Assembly (NCBI GenBank): GCA_027344745.1
Contig: DAHWIS010000028.1
Location: 1 to 13,022, forward strand
Direction: 5' to 3'
Source: Microcaldota archaeon
GTDB lineage: Archaea; Micrarchaeota; Micrarchaeia; Micrarchaeales; Micrarchaeaceae
Length of the DNA stretch: 13,022 nt
The position numbers were made by a program, and so were the translations under genes. The notes beneath the pieces were generated by a model, which saw only the letters and a list, made by a program, of their open reading frames with translations, ran no database searches and was not told where the DNA came from. Below are positions 6,216 through 13,022 of this stretch, in pieces. Numbering within the stretch: position 1 is the first letter of the stretch; every line of letters begins with the position of its first letter.

Positions 6216-6219
6216 GGTG
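6216..6219 (+). promoter_or_regulatory. GGTG ribosome-binding motif deciding smc start at GTG 6226
   Basis: GGTG sits 6 bases before GTG 6226. The same motif with 5-7 base spacing precedes the genes at 570 (minus), 1503, 5030, 9639 and 12368, so the local rule favours GTG 6226 over ATG 6208. Confidence 0.6.
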
Positions 6220-6225
6220 TTGTTT

Positions 6226-9200
6226 GTGCTTTATATTGACAAAGTAACTATTCATAATTTCAAGTCCTTCAAGCATTCAAACATTACGTTTAGTCGGGGC
6301 TTCAACTGCATTGTAGGCCCGAACGGTTCGGGAAAATCAAACATATGCGATGCGCTCCTTTTTTCGCTTGGCGAATCCTCATTCAGGAGAATGAGGGTCA
6401 CAAATTCAAACAAGCTCATAAGCAATTTGGTAAAGCCCGACAAAGAAACAAAGTTGAAACGGGCATATGTTACTATAGATTTTTCCGGGGACCAAAAAAT
6501 CCAGATCTCGCGGGTTGTAAGATCCGACGGCAAAATAGGATACAGGATAGGGGGTAAAAAGGCAAAAAGGCAAGACGTAATCGACCTGCTGCATGCAAAC
6601 AACTGCGGAGTGAACGAAACCAATACGATAACGCAAGGTGAGATAATCAGGATACTCAATCTTAATTCCAAAGAACGCAGGGGATTGATAGACATTGCGT
6701 CGGGAATAAAAGAATTCGACGATAAAAAGAACAATGCCATAAAAGAACTCGACAAGGTCGATGGAAAAATAGGAAATGCAAAAATAATGTTTAGCGAACG
6801 CGCCGGCTTCCTAAAGGAACTTAAAAAAGAGAAGGAAGATGCCGAAAGATATATCGCAGTCTCTAATTCCATAAAGAGCATAAGCTATACGATACTGAAA
6901 AGAAGGGAGAGCCAAATCTATTCTGCGCTGGAAGATGCGATGGGCAGTATGGCGAAAGCCGAAGAAAAGAAGAAAGCAATATCATCATCTATCTCAGAAA
7001 TCGATAAAAAAATAGGAGAAATTACAAAGTCACGCTCTGAACTTTCGAAGAAACTCAGTGAAAAGTCCATCGAAATAAATTCAGTTAACAGAAATCTTGA
7101 CGAGATAAGCAAAGGCGTAGCTATAGCCGAATCCGAGTTAAGGGGGGTCAATGAATCTAGGGCCAACCTAAACACACATATAAAGGAATTACAGGAAGAA
7201 GATAAGGGTTTGAACAAAAAGATAGGCGATAATAAAAAGTCCATATCATCATTAAAAACAGAAATAGACTCAGGATCTAAAAACATGGAGAAAGTCGAAA
7301 TGCAATCAATCCAGGAAAATAGCAATTCTACGTCCGAAGAATACGAATCTGTGCAAAAGTCCCTTGATACGCTCTCAAAGGAAGCCGATTCCTTAAACAA
7401 TGCCCGCATGTCTGCCATTACGGAAATTTCTAGGATATCCGACTCGATAAAAGCGCTATCGTCAAAAGCATCGGAATTAGAAAAATCAATTAAAGAATGG
7501 AAAACGTCGATTTCAAGCAAATTGGAAAATACGGATGCGTTGAATGGCAAGATGGCTAAAGGACGCATTAAGGTAAAGGAACTCCAGGAAAAGCAATCCG
7601 CCATAAGGGAATCCATATCAGTGTTGGATGAGAAATCTATCAATCTCAGGGAAGCAATAGCTGCGAGCGGAGGCGGTACCGACCGCATGAATGATGAAAT
7701 AAAGCGCGAAATAAAATCGGGATTCTACGGCAGGGCATACGAGTTATGCACATACGAGGATAAGTATTCAAATGCCATCAATGCAGCTGCAGGTAGCAGG
7801 TTCAATTACTTCGTCGTGGAATCGATAGGCGTAGCAACATCTGCGATAAAACTTATTCGTGATAAAAAGCTCGGAAGGGCTTCGTTTATACCTATAAACG
7901 ACATATATAACAGCAAATCAAAGGTGCAAGAAGACACCACCCCAATAATAAATCTGGTGAAATTCGATAAGGAGTACGAAAAGGTATTCTCGTTCGTATT
8001 CTCTAACACATATCTTGTAAATACCGTAGCAGAAGGCAAGAAACATGGGATTGGAAATTTAAGGTATGTAACAATGGAAGGCGACATACTGGAGCCGTCC
8101 GGAGTTGTTAGTGGTGGGTTTTCGAGGCAGGCAACGTACCCTGCAAAGATAAGATCCGAACTGGAGAAGATTTCAAATCAAAAGCAGGCGCTTTTGAAAG
8201 AGATGGCAAAGATTGAATCTGACTTAGAACTAGAAAAAAGAGTTGTGGGGTCGCTCGAGGTGGATTCGGCTAGCAATGAGATAGAGATAAAACATATCAA
8301 TTCCTCCATAGCCGTATCGTCCGACGAATTGCAGAAGATCGTCTTTGAAATAGATGCAAAAAAGAAATCGATGCGCGAGGCGGAGCACGAAATCGAAGTA
8401 TATACGTCCAAAGGCGACAGCATAACAAAAAAGATATCGTCCATGAAAGAGAGACAGGCGCTCCTTTACAAAGCAATATCAAACGCACTCCATGCCGTTA
8501 AACCCTCGAAGACAAGCAAGGAGGAAATCGAGAAGGCAAAAAAGCAACGCGCCGAATTGGATTTGCTGAAGATGCAATACGCGTCCATTTCAAAAGAGAA
8601 TGACATGTTGGACATGAGGATTGTTGCCATAAAGGATGAGATGCGCAAGGCTGTTGAGAGCATAGAGAAACTCGATTTAGCCGTTAAGGAAAAAGAAGCC
8701 TACATCACTAAAGGGAAGGCGTCGAAATTCGAGCTTGAAGAAAAAATAAGATCACATGGCAAGGGGTCCGAATCAATATATAACGAGCTCTCGAACCTCG
8801 AAAAAACCCTATCTGAAATGGGATTTGAGAAAGGCAGATTGGCTAGCGAACAGGATAAGCTGACAAAAGAACTATTCGAAGCCGAGACTAGGAAAGCCCA
8901 GGCGCAGACAAGGCTCAACGATATCAAAGCCGAACTCTCAGGCAGGGCGGCTGCCGAAGAAGTTGAGGGGAGCGCAAGCGAGTTGGAAAGCAAGCTTGCG
9001 GTTCTAAGAGGCGATCTCGAAAAGATGGGGGAGGTCAACCTCAAGGCTCCTGAGATGTACACTATAAAAAGCAAGGACCTTGAAGATGCAATGGAGAAGC
9101 TCGAGACGCTTGAAAGTGAAAAAGCATCGATAATGAACATGATAAAAGAGATAGAAGCCAAAAAATTTGACGTGTTTATGGATACGTTCAAAACTGTAGA

Positions 9201-9636
9201 AAGAAATATGCAGAAGCTTTACAATTATACGTATGACGACGAGATAGTAATGTCATTGGACAATCCGAAGGATCCATTCAACTCCGGCCTTTCCATAGCC
9301 ATAAAGAAGAAGGACAAGGAGCACAGAATAAAATCCGTAGACGAATTGTCTGGCGGCCAGAAATCATACATTCTCATAGTAATGCTTTTTGCAATACAGA
9401 TGCGCAATAAGATGTCGTTCTATATATTCGACGAGATAGATTCCGCGCTCGACAAAGAAAATTCGAAAAAGCTTTCGAAATTAATAAAAGAGATAAGCTC
9501 AAGTTCACAATTCATAGTGGTAAGCCACAATGACACTCTCATATCGGCTGCAGACACTGCGATAGGGTTCTCTATGCAGAATGATGAATCAAAGGCGGTA
9601 GGCATACAATTGGTTGGTATGAGCAACAGGGTGTGA
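6226..9636 (+). CDS. smc: chromosome segregation ATPase SMC
   Basis: The product (1136 residues from GTG 6226) has the full SMC plan, which dimerises at the hinge and entraps and extrudes DNA in chromosome organisation. The N-terminal head has IHNFKSF and Walker A GPNGSGKS (residues 31-38), with the Q-loop QGEI near 137. A long coiled coil runs from about 165 to 490. The hinge spans roughly 498-630, from GFYGRAYEL to GVVSGGFS. The returning coiled coil runs to about 960. The C-terminal head has signature LSGGQ (1041-1045), Walker B FYIFDEID (1065-1072), D-loop SALD and the H-loop His near 1101. Length is normal for a prokaryotic SMC. No kleisin (ScpA) or ScpB gene is nearby. ATG 6208 would add six residues not seen in relatives. 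The stop overlaps the signal peptidase start region. Confidence 0.96.
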   Translation: MLYIDKVTIHNFKSFKHSNITFSRGFNCIVGPNGSGKSNICDALLFSLGESSFRRMRVTNSNKLISNLVKPDKETKLKRAYVTIDFSGDQKIQISRVVRSDGKIGYRIGGKKAKRQDVIDLLHANNCGVNETNTITQGEIIRILNLNSKERRGLIDIASGIKEFDDKKNNAIKELDKVDGKIGNAKIMFSERAGFLKELKKEKEDAERYIAVSNSIKSISYTILKRRESQIYSALEDAMGSMAKAEEKKKAISSSISEIDKKIGEITKSRSELSKKLSEKSIEINSVNRNLDEISKGVAIAESELRGVNESRANLNTHIKELQEEDKGLNKKIGDNKKSISSLKTEIDSGSKNMEKVEMQSIQENSNSTSEEYESVQKSLDTLSKEADSLNNARMSAITEISRISDSIKALSSKASELEKSIKEWKTSISSKLENTDALNGKMAKGRIKVKELQEKQSAIRESISVLDEKSINLREAIAASGGGTDRMNDEIKREIKSGFYGRAYELCTYEDKYSNAINAAAGSRFNYFVVESIGVATSAIKLIRDKKLGRASFIPINDIYNSKSKVQEDTTPIINLVKFDKEYEKVFSFVFSNTYLVNTVAEGKKHGIGNLRYVTMEGDILEPSGVVSGGFSRQATYPAKIRSELEKISNQKQALLKEMAKIESDLELEKRVVGSLEVDSASNEIEIKHINSSIAVSSDELQKIVFEIDAKKKSMREAEHEIEVYTSKGDSITKKISSMKERQALLYKAISNALHAVKPSKTSKEEIEKAKKQRAELDLLKMQYASISKENDMLDMRIVAIKDEMRKAVESIEKLDLAVKEKEAYITKGKASKFELEEKIRSHGKGSESIYNELSNLEKTLSEMGFEKGRLASEQDKLTKELFEAETRKAQAQTRLNDIKAELSGRAAAEEVEGSASELESKLAVLRGDLEKMGEVNLKAPEMYTIKSKDLEDAMEKLETLESEKASIMNMIKEIEAKKFDVFMDTFKTVERNMQKLYNYTYDDEIVMSLDNPKDPFNSGLSIAIKKKDKEHRIKSVDELSGGQKSYILIVMLFAIQMRNKMSFYIFDEIDSALDKENSKKLSKLIKEISSSSQFIVVSHNDTLISAADTAIGFSMQNDESKAVGIQLVGMSNRV
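9630..9633 (+). promoter_or_regulatory. GGTG ribosome-binding motif inside smc end, deciding signal peptidase start
   Basis: GGTG at 9630-9633 ends just before the smc stop TGA (9634-9636) and lies 5 bases before TTG 9639. This points to TTG 9639 as the start, rather than GTG 9633, which is part of the motif itself. Translation of the two genes is probably coupled. Confidence 0.5.
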
Positions 9637-9638
9637 TA

Positions 9639-10661
9639 TTGGAAAAACGAAAAAAACACGCATCGTCCAAACAGCCCGCAACGAAGAAAGTCCAATCAAA
9701 GAAGGAAAAACTGACAGTCTGGCCACTGTATATAATACTGGCCATGCTCTTCATGCTATACCTTTTTTACCAAAAGGTCGCTTTTCTATCGTTGGTTTTT
9801 GGCATATCCGTATTTTTCGTATTGGTAACGATAATAGCACTCGAGCTCATATTGGGTGCGAAAGACGAAGGATACAAAAAGATGATGATAGAAATATTCG
9901 TCGCAATCGCAATAGTGGCTGCGATATGGCTTTTGCTAAGCGCATATCTGCACACCGCATATCCTATTGACGTAGTGCCGAGCTGCAGCATGTTGCCGCA
10001 TCTACACCGCGGTGACCTCATATTTGTCCGAGGCATAGAAAACATTTCGCAGATAAAAGCGCCAATACTGAACATTACGAGTACGCAAGCATCAAAGATC
10101 CTAGATTCGCCTTCAGAGTCGCTGGAATGCGTAGCATACGGGTATTCTAACGGCAGACTTGAAGTCTCACAAATAATAAAACCAAACTATTCCCTAGGGC
10201 TATATTCAAGCTCCGATTCGCAATTGGTTCCATACGGCCAACAAAGCCAGCCGGTCACGTATACGTGTGGCGCGCGCGCGGTAAAGTACGGCAACGGCAG
10301 CATCGTCAACGAGGCGTACCTTGCTTCGATAACCGTAAATAACATTACGGTAGTCGGCGATAGGAACAATTCGATAATAGTATACAAGACCGCACCTGGA
10401 GACCTTTTTTACAGCGAAGGGGATCCATACGTAGTGCACAGGGTATATGCGATATTGAACGCAAGCGGACAGTATTACATGCTTACTAAAGGCGACAATA
10501 ATCCGGGGCTGGACATGCAGTATTTCAACTATCCCGCGCCTACAGGTAATGTAATCGGGAAGGTTGTCGGCGCAATACCCTATGTGGGTTATATAAAGCT
10601 CATACTGGATGGCAGCATAGCACAGCCCCAAGGATGCAATTATACCATAACGCATCCATAA
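9639..10661 (+). CDS. signal peptidase I, archaeal Sec11-like, with large extracellular insertion
   Basis: The 340-residue membrane protein has the signal peptidase boxes: VVPSCSMLPHLHRGDLIFV (catalytic Ser at residue 117), IIVYKTAPGDLFY, VVHRV (catalytic His at 267) and LTKGDNNPGLD (Asp at 286). A His in place of the bacterial Lys marks the archaeal/ER Sec11 type. The enzyme removes signal peptides outside the membrane. Two things differ from a usual enzyme of about 170-220 residues. Two additional membrane segments (about 29-45 and 49-73) and a Lys-rich cytoplasmic start precede the normal anchor (about 85-105). About 110 residues (roughly 133-243) are inserted between the Ser and His boxes. 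The insert holds two Cys and several N-x-S/T sequons. The gene abuts smc. TTG 9639 is chosen from the GGTG motif; GTG 9633 adds two residues. Confidence 0.85.
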   Translation: MEKRKKHASSKQPATKKVQSKKEKLTVWPLYIILAMLFMLYLFYQKVAFLSLVFGISVFFVLVTIIALELILGAKDEGYKKMMIEIFVAIAIVAAIWLLLSAYLHTAYPIDVVPSCSMLPHLHRGDLIFVRGIENISQIKAPILNITSTQASKILDSPSESLECVAYGYSNGRLEVSQIIKPNYSLGLYSSSDSQLVPYGQQSQPVTYTCGARAVKYGNGSIVNEAYLASITVNNITVVGDRNNSIIVYKTAPGDLFYSEGDPYVVHRVYAILNASGQYYMLTKGDNNPGLDMQYFNYPAPTGNVIGKVVGAIPYVGYIKLILDGSIAQPQGCNYTITHP

Positions 10662-10730
10662 GGGCATAGCGCAATAAATTGACCTGCATCTTAAATTGCG
10701 GATGTCTGTTTAGTAATAATGGCGATTCGC

Positions 10731-10750
10731 ATAATTATTATATATCTTTC
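10731..10750 (+). promoter_or_regulatory. TATA promoter of the ribosomal protein / EF-2 operon
   Basis: TTATATAT at 10738-10745, in an A/T-rich context, is a good archaeal TATA box. It places the transcript start near 10768, giving a leader of about 50 bases before ATG 10820. The 158-base gap from the signal peptidase stop holds no other gene that I can support. Confidence 0.55.
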
Positions 10751-10810
10751 TGTAAATAACTACTATTGCTTTGATACGCTTACTACCTAGTTTTGGGTAT
10801 CCAGCACCAA

Positions 10811-10814
10811 GTGA
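10811..10814 (+). promoter_or_regulatory. GTGA ribosome-binding motif deciding rpl30e start
   Basis: GTGA lies 5 bases before ATG 10820 and matches the core of the archaeal Shine-Dalgarno sequence (GGTGA). The upstream TTG at 10793 has no such motif and would add nine residues not expected in L30e. Confidence 0.45.
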
Positions 10815-10819
10815 AATTC

Positions 10820-11137
10820 ATGGCGGATCTTGCTAATGATATACGTTTAGCTGTAGACAGCGGAGAAACAGCCTTGGGCATAAACAAGGTCATAGACTCT
10901 ATAAAGGACAACACCGCAAAGCTCGTGATAGCGGCATCAGTAAACAAGGCAGACGCACTTCAGGATGTGATGCACCTTGCGAAAATATCCAACCTCTCTG
11001 TAATGTCATTTGAGGGAAATTCGCTGGAATTGGGTGCCATATGCGGCAAGCCGTTTTCCGTGTCCGTATTATCAATAATAAAGCCGGGAAATTCGAACAT
11101 ATTAAACCAGGATAAAGAAACCAAAGAGAAAAAGTGA
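10820..11137 (+). CDS. rpl30e: 50S ribosomal protein L30e
   Basis: The 105-residue product belongs to the L7Ae/L30e fold, an RNA-binding protein of the large subunit. Matching family segments are the N-terminal DIRLAVDSGETALGINKVID, the core KLVIAASVNKADALQDVM, and FEGNSLELGAICGKPFSVSVLSI, followed by a PG-N-S-N-I-L ending. The C-terminal tail (QDKETKEKK) is short and charged. ATG 10820 was chosen over TTG 10793 because GTGA lies at the right distance and homologues start with a similar short lead before the first helix. It is the first gene of the operon: its TGA at 11135-11137 is 6 bases before rps12. In many archaea nusA lies between these two genes; here it does not. Confidence 0.93.
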   Translation: MADLANDIRLAVDSGETALGINKVIDSIKDNTAKLVIAASVNKADALQDVMHLAKISNLSVMSFEGNSLELGAICGKPFSVSVLSIIKPGNSNILNQDKETKEKK

Positions 11138-11143
11138 TATACG

Positions 11144-11572
11144 ATGCCCAACGGCGAATTTGCAGCTAGAAAACTTTTAAAGCAGAGGAAGCACCAGCGC
11201 ATGCTGAAGAAGTGGCTCAAGAGAAAAAAATTACACTTAAAACAAAAATACGATCCTATGGGCACGGTCCCAAGGGCAAAGGGCTTAGTCTTGCAGAAGT
11301 TTGCAGTCGAACAAAAGCAGCCTCATTCCGGACAGATAAAATGCGTTAGGGTGCAGCTCATAAAGAACGGCAAGGTCGTAGGAGCATTCGTTCCTGGAGA
11401 CGGATCCATAAACCATATAGACGAACACGACGAAGTGACTATAGAAGGGCTCGGAGGCTCACAGAGGGGCCAGATGGGATGCATCCCCGGAATGAAATAT
11501 AAGGTAGTCGAGGTCAACGGCGCAAACATGGTGCAGATACTCAGAGGAAAGGCTGAGAAACCAAAGAGATGA
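11144..11572 (+). CDS. rps12: 30S ribosomal protein S12 (uS12) with variant decoding-centre loops
   Basis: The 142-residue product is the archaeal form of uS12, which lines the decoding centre. It shows NGEFAARKL at the N-terminus, KCVRVQLIKNGK at 66-77, FVPGDGSINHIDEHDEV at 82-98, and YKVVEVNGA near the end. Two otherwise strongly conserved loops are changed. The PNSA loop beside the A-site codon reads PHSG at 60-63, followed by QIK instead of IRK. The usual GD-I/L-PGVR loop reads GCIPGMK (112-118), so the near-universal Asp is Cys113. The reading frame around both is clean, and surrounding motifs match the family, so these are not frameshift effects. Start ATG 11144 has GTGA (11134-11137) overlapping the previous stop. 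S7 follows 7 bases after the stop. Confidence 0.95.
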   Translation: MPNGEFAARKLLKQRKHQRMLKKWLKRKKLHLKQKYDPMGTVPRAKGLVLQKFAVEQKQPHSGQIKCVRVQLIKNGKVVGAFVPGDGSINHIDEHDEVTIEGLGGSQRGQMGCIPGMKYKVVEVNGANMVQILRGKAEKPKR

Positions 11573-11579
11573 AGTCAGC

Positions 11580-12338
11580 ATGTCTGAAATACCAAACAAT
11601 GATATCAATATCAACGCGGAAACCGCATCTGGCGCAGCTCAGCCAAAGCAGTCAAAAAGGAAAAAAGCAGCGGTAAAAACAAAAAAAGAGGGAAAAGCCG
11701 AAACCCTCCCACAATTTGCTGCAAAGTTCTCGTCTGAAGGCAATCTTTTATTTAAAAAATACAGCTATGCGGTCAGTGTAGACGACTTAAGCTTGAAGAA
11801 TTACGTGGATTTGAAGCCTTTGGCTTTTCCTTCTACGTTCAGGCGCTCGAGCAGCAAGATGTTTTCAAAAGCAAACATAAACATAGTAGAAAGGCTGGAA
11901 AATGCGCTGATGCGCGGCGGGACAGGCAAGAAGATAGGGGGCCACGTTATAAGGACTAAGGGCGTGTTGCAGGGCAAGAAGCTAAAAGTCATGCACATAG
12001 TCGAGAAGGCATTCGATAACGTCAATAAGCAGACAAACGAAAATCCATTGCAGATATTCATAAACGCTTTGCAGAACAGCGCGCCAATAGAAGATACAAC
12101 TAGGATAAGGCAGGGCGGCACGGTATCAAACATACCTGTAGACATAAGTGCAAGCAGGAGGCTCGACATAGCGTTAAGGAACATAGCCACTGCTTCTATA
12201 ATAGGCGCATTCGCAAGCAAGAAAACGATTCATAGCGCCCTTGCGAACGAGCTCATTTTGGCTGCGAAGAACGATATAAACAGCTACGCTATAAAAAGGA
12301 AGAATGAAATAGAGCGTATGGCAAGAAGCGCAAAGTAG
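11580..12338 (+). CDS. rps7: 30S ribosomal protein S7 (uS7) with basic N-terminal extension
   Basis: The 252-residue product binds the 3' major domain of 16S rRNA and starts assembly of the small-subunit head. The archaeal core begins near residue 57 (LFKKYSY) and continues with NIVERLENALMR (101-112), KAFDNVNKQTNENPLQIFINAL, RIRQGGTV, DISASRRLDIALRNIA and the C-terminal SYAIKRKNEIERMARSAK. The core is about 200 residues, the normal archaeal length. The first 50 residues are extra: about 20 polar or acidic residues, then a Lys-rich stretch (about 23-40) and a short linker. Such tails are often disordered and contact rRNA, but that is inference. ATG 11580 is the first start after the rps12 stop. 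No earlier start exists in the small gap, while internal ATG codons lie inside the conserved core. Confidence 0.95.
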   Translation: MSEIPNNDININAETASGAAQPKQSKRKKAAVKTKKEGKAETLPQFAAKFSSEGNLLFKKYSYAVSVDDLSLKNYVDLKPLAFPSTFRRSSSKMFSKANINIVERLENALMRGGTGKKIGGHVIRTKGVLQGKKLKVMHIVEKAFDNVNKQTNENPLQIFINALQNSAPIEDTTRIRQGGTVSNIPVDISASRRLDIALRNIATASIIGAFASKKTIHSALANELILAAKNDINSYAIKRKNEIERMARSAK

Positions 12339-12356
12339 TCGAACGGATTAACATAT

Positions 12357-12360
12357 GGTG
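12357..12360 (+). promoter_or_regulatory. GGTG ribosome-binding motif of EF-2 gene
   Basis: GGTG lies 7 bases before ATG 12368, inside the 29-base gap after rps7. No TATA-like element is evident in this gap, so EF-2 is most likely translated from the rpl30e-rps12-rps7 transcript. Confidence 0.5.
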
Positions 12361-12367
12361 TTGAATT

Positions 12368-13022
12368 ATGGTAAGAAGGGAATACGTAGTAGATGAAATA
12401 GTAAAGCTTATGAAGGGCCAGGAGAACATACGCAACGTGGCCATAATAGCACATGTTCATCACGGCAAGACTACTCTTACCGATTCGCTGCTGGCAAAGG
12501 CGGGGCTCATATCAAAATCGGTTGCCGGAGATGCGCTTTACACCAATTTTGAGGCAATAGAAAAAGACCGAAGAATGACGATAAAGTCTGCAAACATATC
12601 GTTGGGGTTTGTCTACAACGATACCGATTACATAATAAACCTTATTGACACCCCTGGCCACGTAGATTTCGGGGGCCACGTAACAAGGTCAATGCGCGCA
12701 GTGGACGGCGTCGTGCTTGTGGTTGATCCAGTGGAAGGAGTCATGCCCCAGACCGAGACAGTGCTCAGGCAAGCACTGAAGGAAAAAGCAAAGCCGGTCC
12801 TTTTCGTAAACAAGGTCGACAGGCTGCTTACCGAACTTAGACTGACGCCGGAGCAGACGTTCGAAAGGCTTTTGAAGCTCATAAACGACATAAACAAGCT
12901 TATAGAGCAGTACGCACCGGAAGAGTTCGCGCAGAAATGGAAGGTAAGCGTCGACAACGGGAGCGTAGCTTTCGGCTCTGCGGCAAAAAAATGGGCAATA
13001 TCAAAGCCCATAATGGAAAAGT
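12368..13022 (+). CDS. fusA: translation elongation factor 2 (EF-2), N-terminal part, cut by window end
   Basis: 218 codons of the GTPase domain are visible; the frame is open to the window edge. EF-2 drives ribosomal translocation with GTP hydrolysis. Motifs in order are G1 AHVHHGKTT (28-36), switch I DRRMTI (67-72), G3 DTPGH (94-98), G4 NKVD (148-151), and the archaeal EF-2 segments EGVMPQTETVLRQAL and YAPEEFAQKW. Three positions deviate from the usual archaeal sequence. The P-loop Asp of AH[IV]DHGKTT is His31. The switch I Gly of RGIT is Arg69, with Met70 for Ile. FGGDVTR reads FGGHVTR (His104). Core catalytic His98, Lys34 and Thr71 are retained, so the protein is probably an active GTPase. 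The gene follows rps7 by 29 bases in the operon. Confidence 0.95.
   Translation, partial: MVRREYVVDEIVKLMKGQENIRNVAIIAHVHHGKTTLTDSLLAKAGLISKSVAGDALYTNFEAIEKDRRMTIKSANISLGFVYNDTDYIINLIDTPGHVDFGGHVTRSMRAVDGVVLVVDPVEGVMPQTETVLRQALKEKAKPVLFVNKVDRLLTELRLTPEQTFERLLKLINDINKLIEQYAPEEFAQKWKVSVDNGSVAFGSAAKKWAISKPIMEK

Noticed and set aside
6208..6225. ATG 6208 as smc start
   Set aside because: GGTG plus GTG 6226 fits the local start rule, relatives begin about at LYIDKV, and the TATA-like position would put the ATG at the mRNA end. Not excluded.
6918..7688. Long minus-strand open frame (256 codons) opposite smc
   Set aside because: Low-complexity Ser/Phe/Ile-rich shadow of the coiled-coil coding strand; the smc frame is unambiguous here.
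10266..10280. Alternating GC run (GGCGCGCGCGCGG) as possible Z-DNA or regulatory element
   Set aside because: It lies inside the signal peptidase frame and encodes ordinary residues (GARA); short and explained by codons.
12628..13011. Minus-strand open frame opposite EF-2
   Set aside because: EF-2 GTPase motifs fix the plus-strand frame; the other is a shadow.
1..13022. CRISPR array, insertion sequence, phage or defence system
   Set aside because: No repeat-spacer periodicity, transposase, integrase, terminal inverted repeats or known defence genes are visible; all major frames are housekeeping or orphan genes.

Overview
The window is archaeal chromosomal DNA. Archaea-type genes include a geranylgeranyl (lipid) reductase, a PAC2-family proteasome-assembly-type protein, RNA polymerase subunit K, L30e beside S12, S7 and EF-2, a Sec11-like signal peptidase and a site-2 protease. 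TATA-like boxes stand about 25 bases before predicted transcript starts, and many genes have a GGTG ribosome-binding motif 5-7 bases before the start codon. Compact spacing, heavy use of ATA and AGG codons and divergent versions of otherwise invariant translation proteins suggest a small-genome DPANN-type lineage. Micrarchaeota is my guess from general resemblance; no 16S gene is present to test it.

Layout. 3-260: tail of a DUF192 protein. 289-570 (minus): small, very basic protein built from a tandem 37-residue repeat. 748-1431: orphan helical, TPR-like protein, divergent from the previous gene. 1503-2261: PAC2 protein, followed after 10 bases by tRNA-Leu(UAA) at 2272-2376, whose D-arm is about 18 nt too long. 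2465-4094: geranylgeranyl reductase followed immediately by rpoK. 4144-4959 (minus): ICC-like metallophosphoesterase, divergent from a membrane M50 protease at 5030-6133. 6226-10661: smc translationally coupled to a signal peptidase with a large insertion. 10820 to the right edge: translation operon rpl30e-rps12-rps7-fusA, with fusA cut by the window end.

How the genes work together. The right-hand operon supplies ribosomal proteins and the translocase. The middle is housekeeping: membrane lipid saturation, transcription, chromosome organisation, protein export and intramembrane proteolysis. There is no gene-free stretch over 300 bases and no sign of mobile elements, CRISPR or phage.

I do not see a clear new multi-gene system. 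The strongest oddities are: coordinated changes in normally near-invariant residues of S12 (PNSA loop and the GDxPG Asp) and EF-2 (P-loop Asp to His, switch I Gly to Arg); the oversized tRNA-Leu D-arm; the small repeat protein with a histone-tail-like end; and the signal peptidase insertion. The str-type cluster also lacks the nusA gene commonly found between rpl30e and rps12 in archaea.
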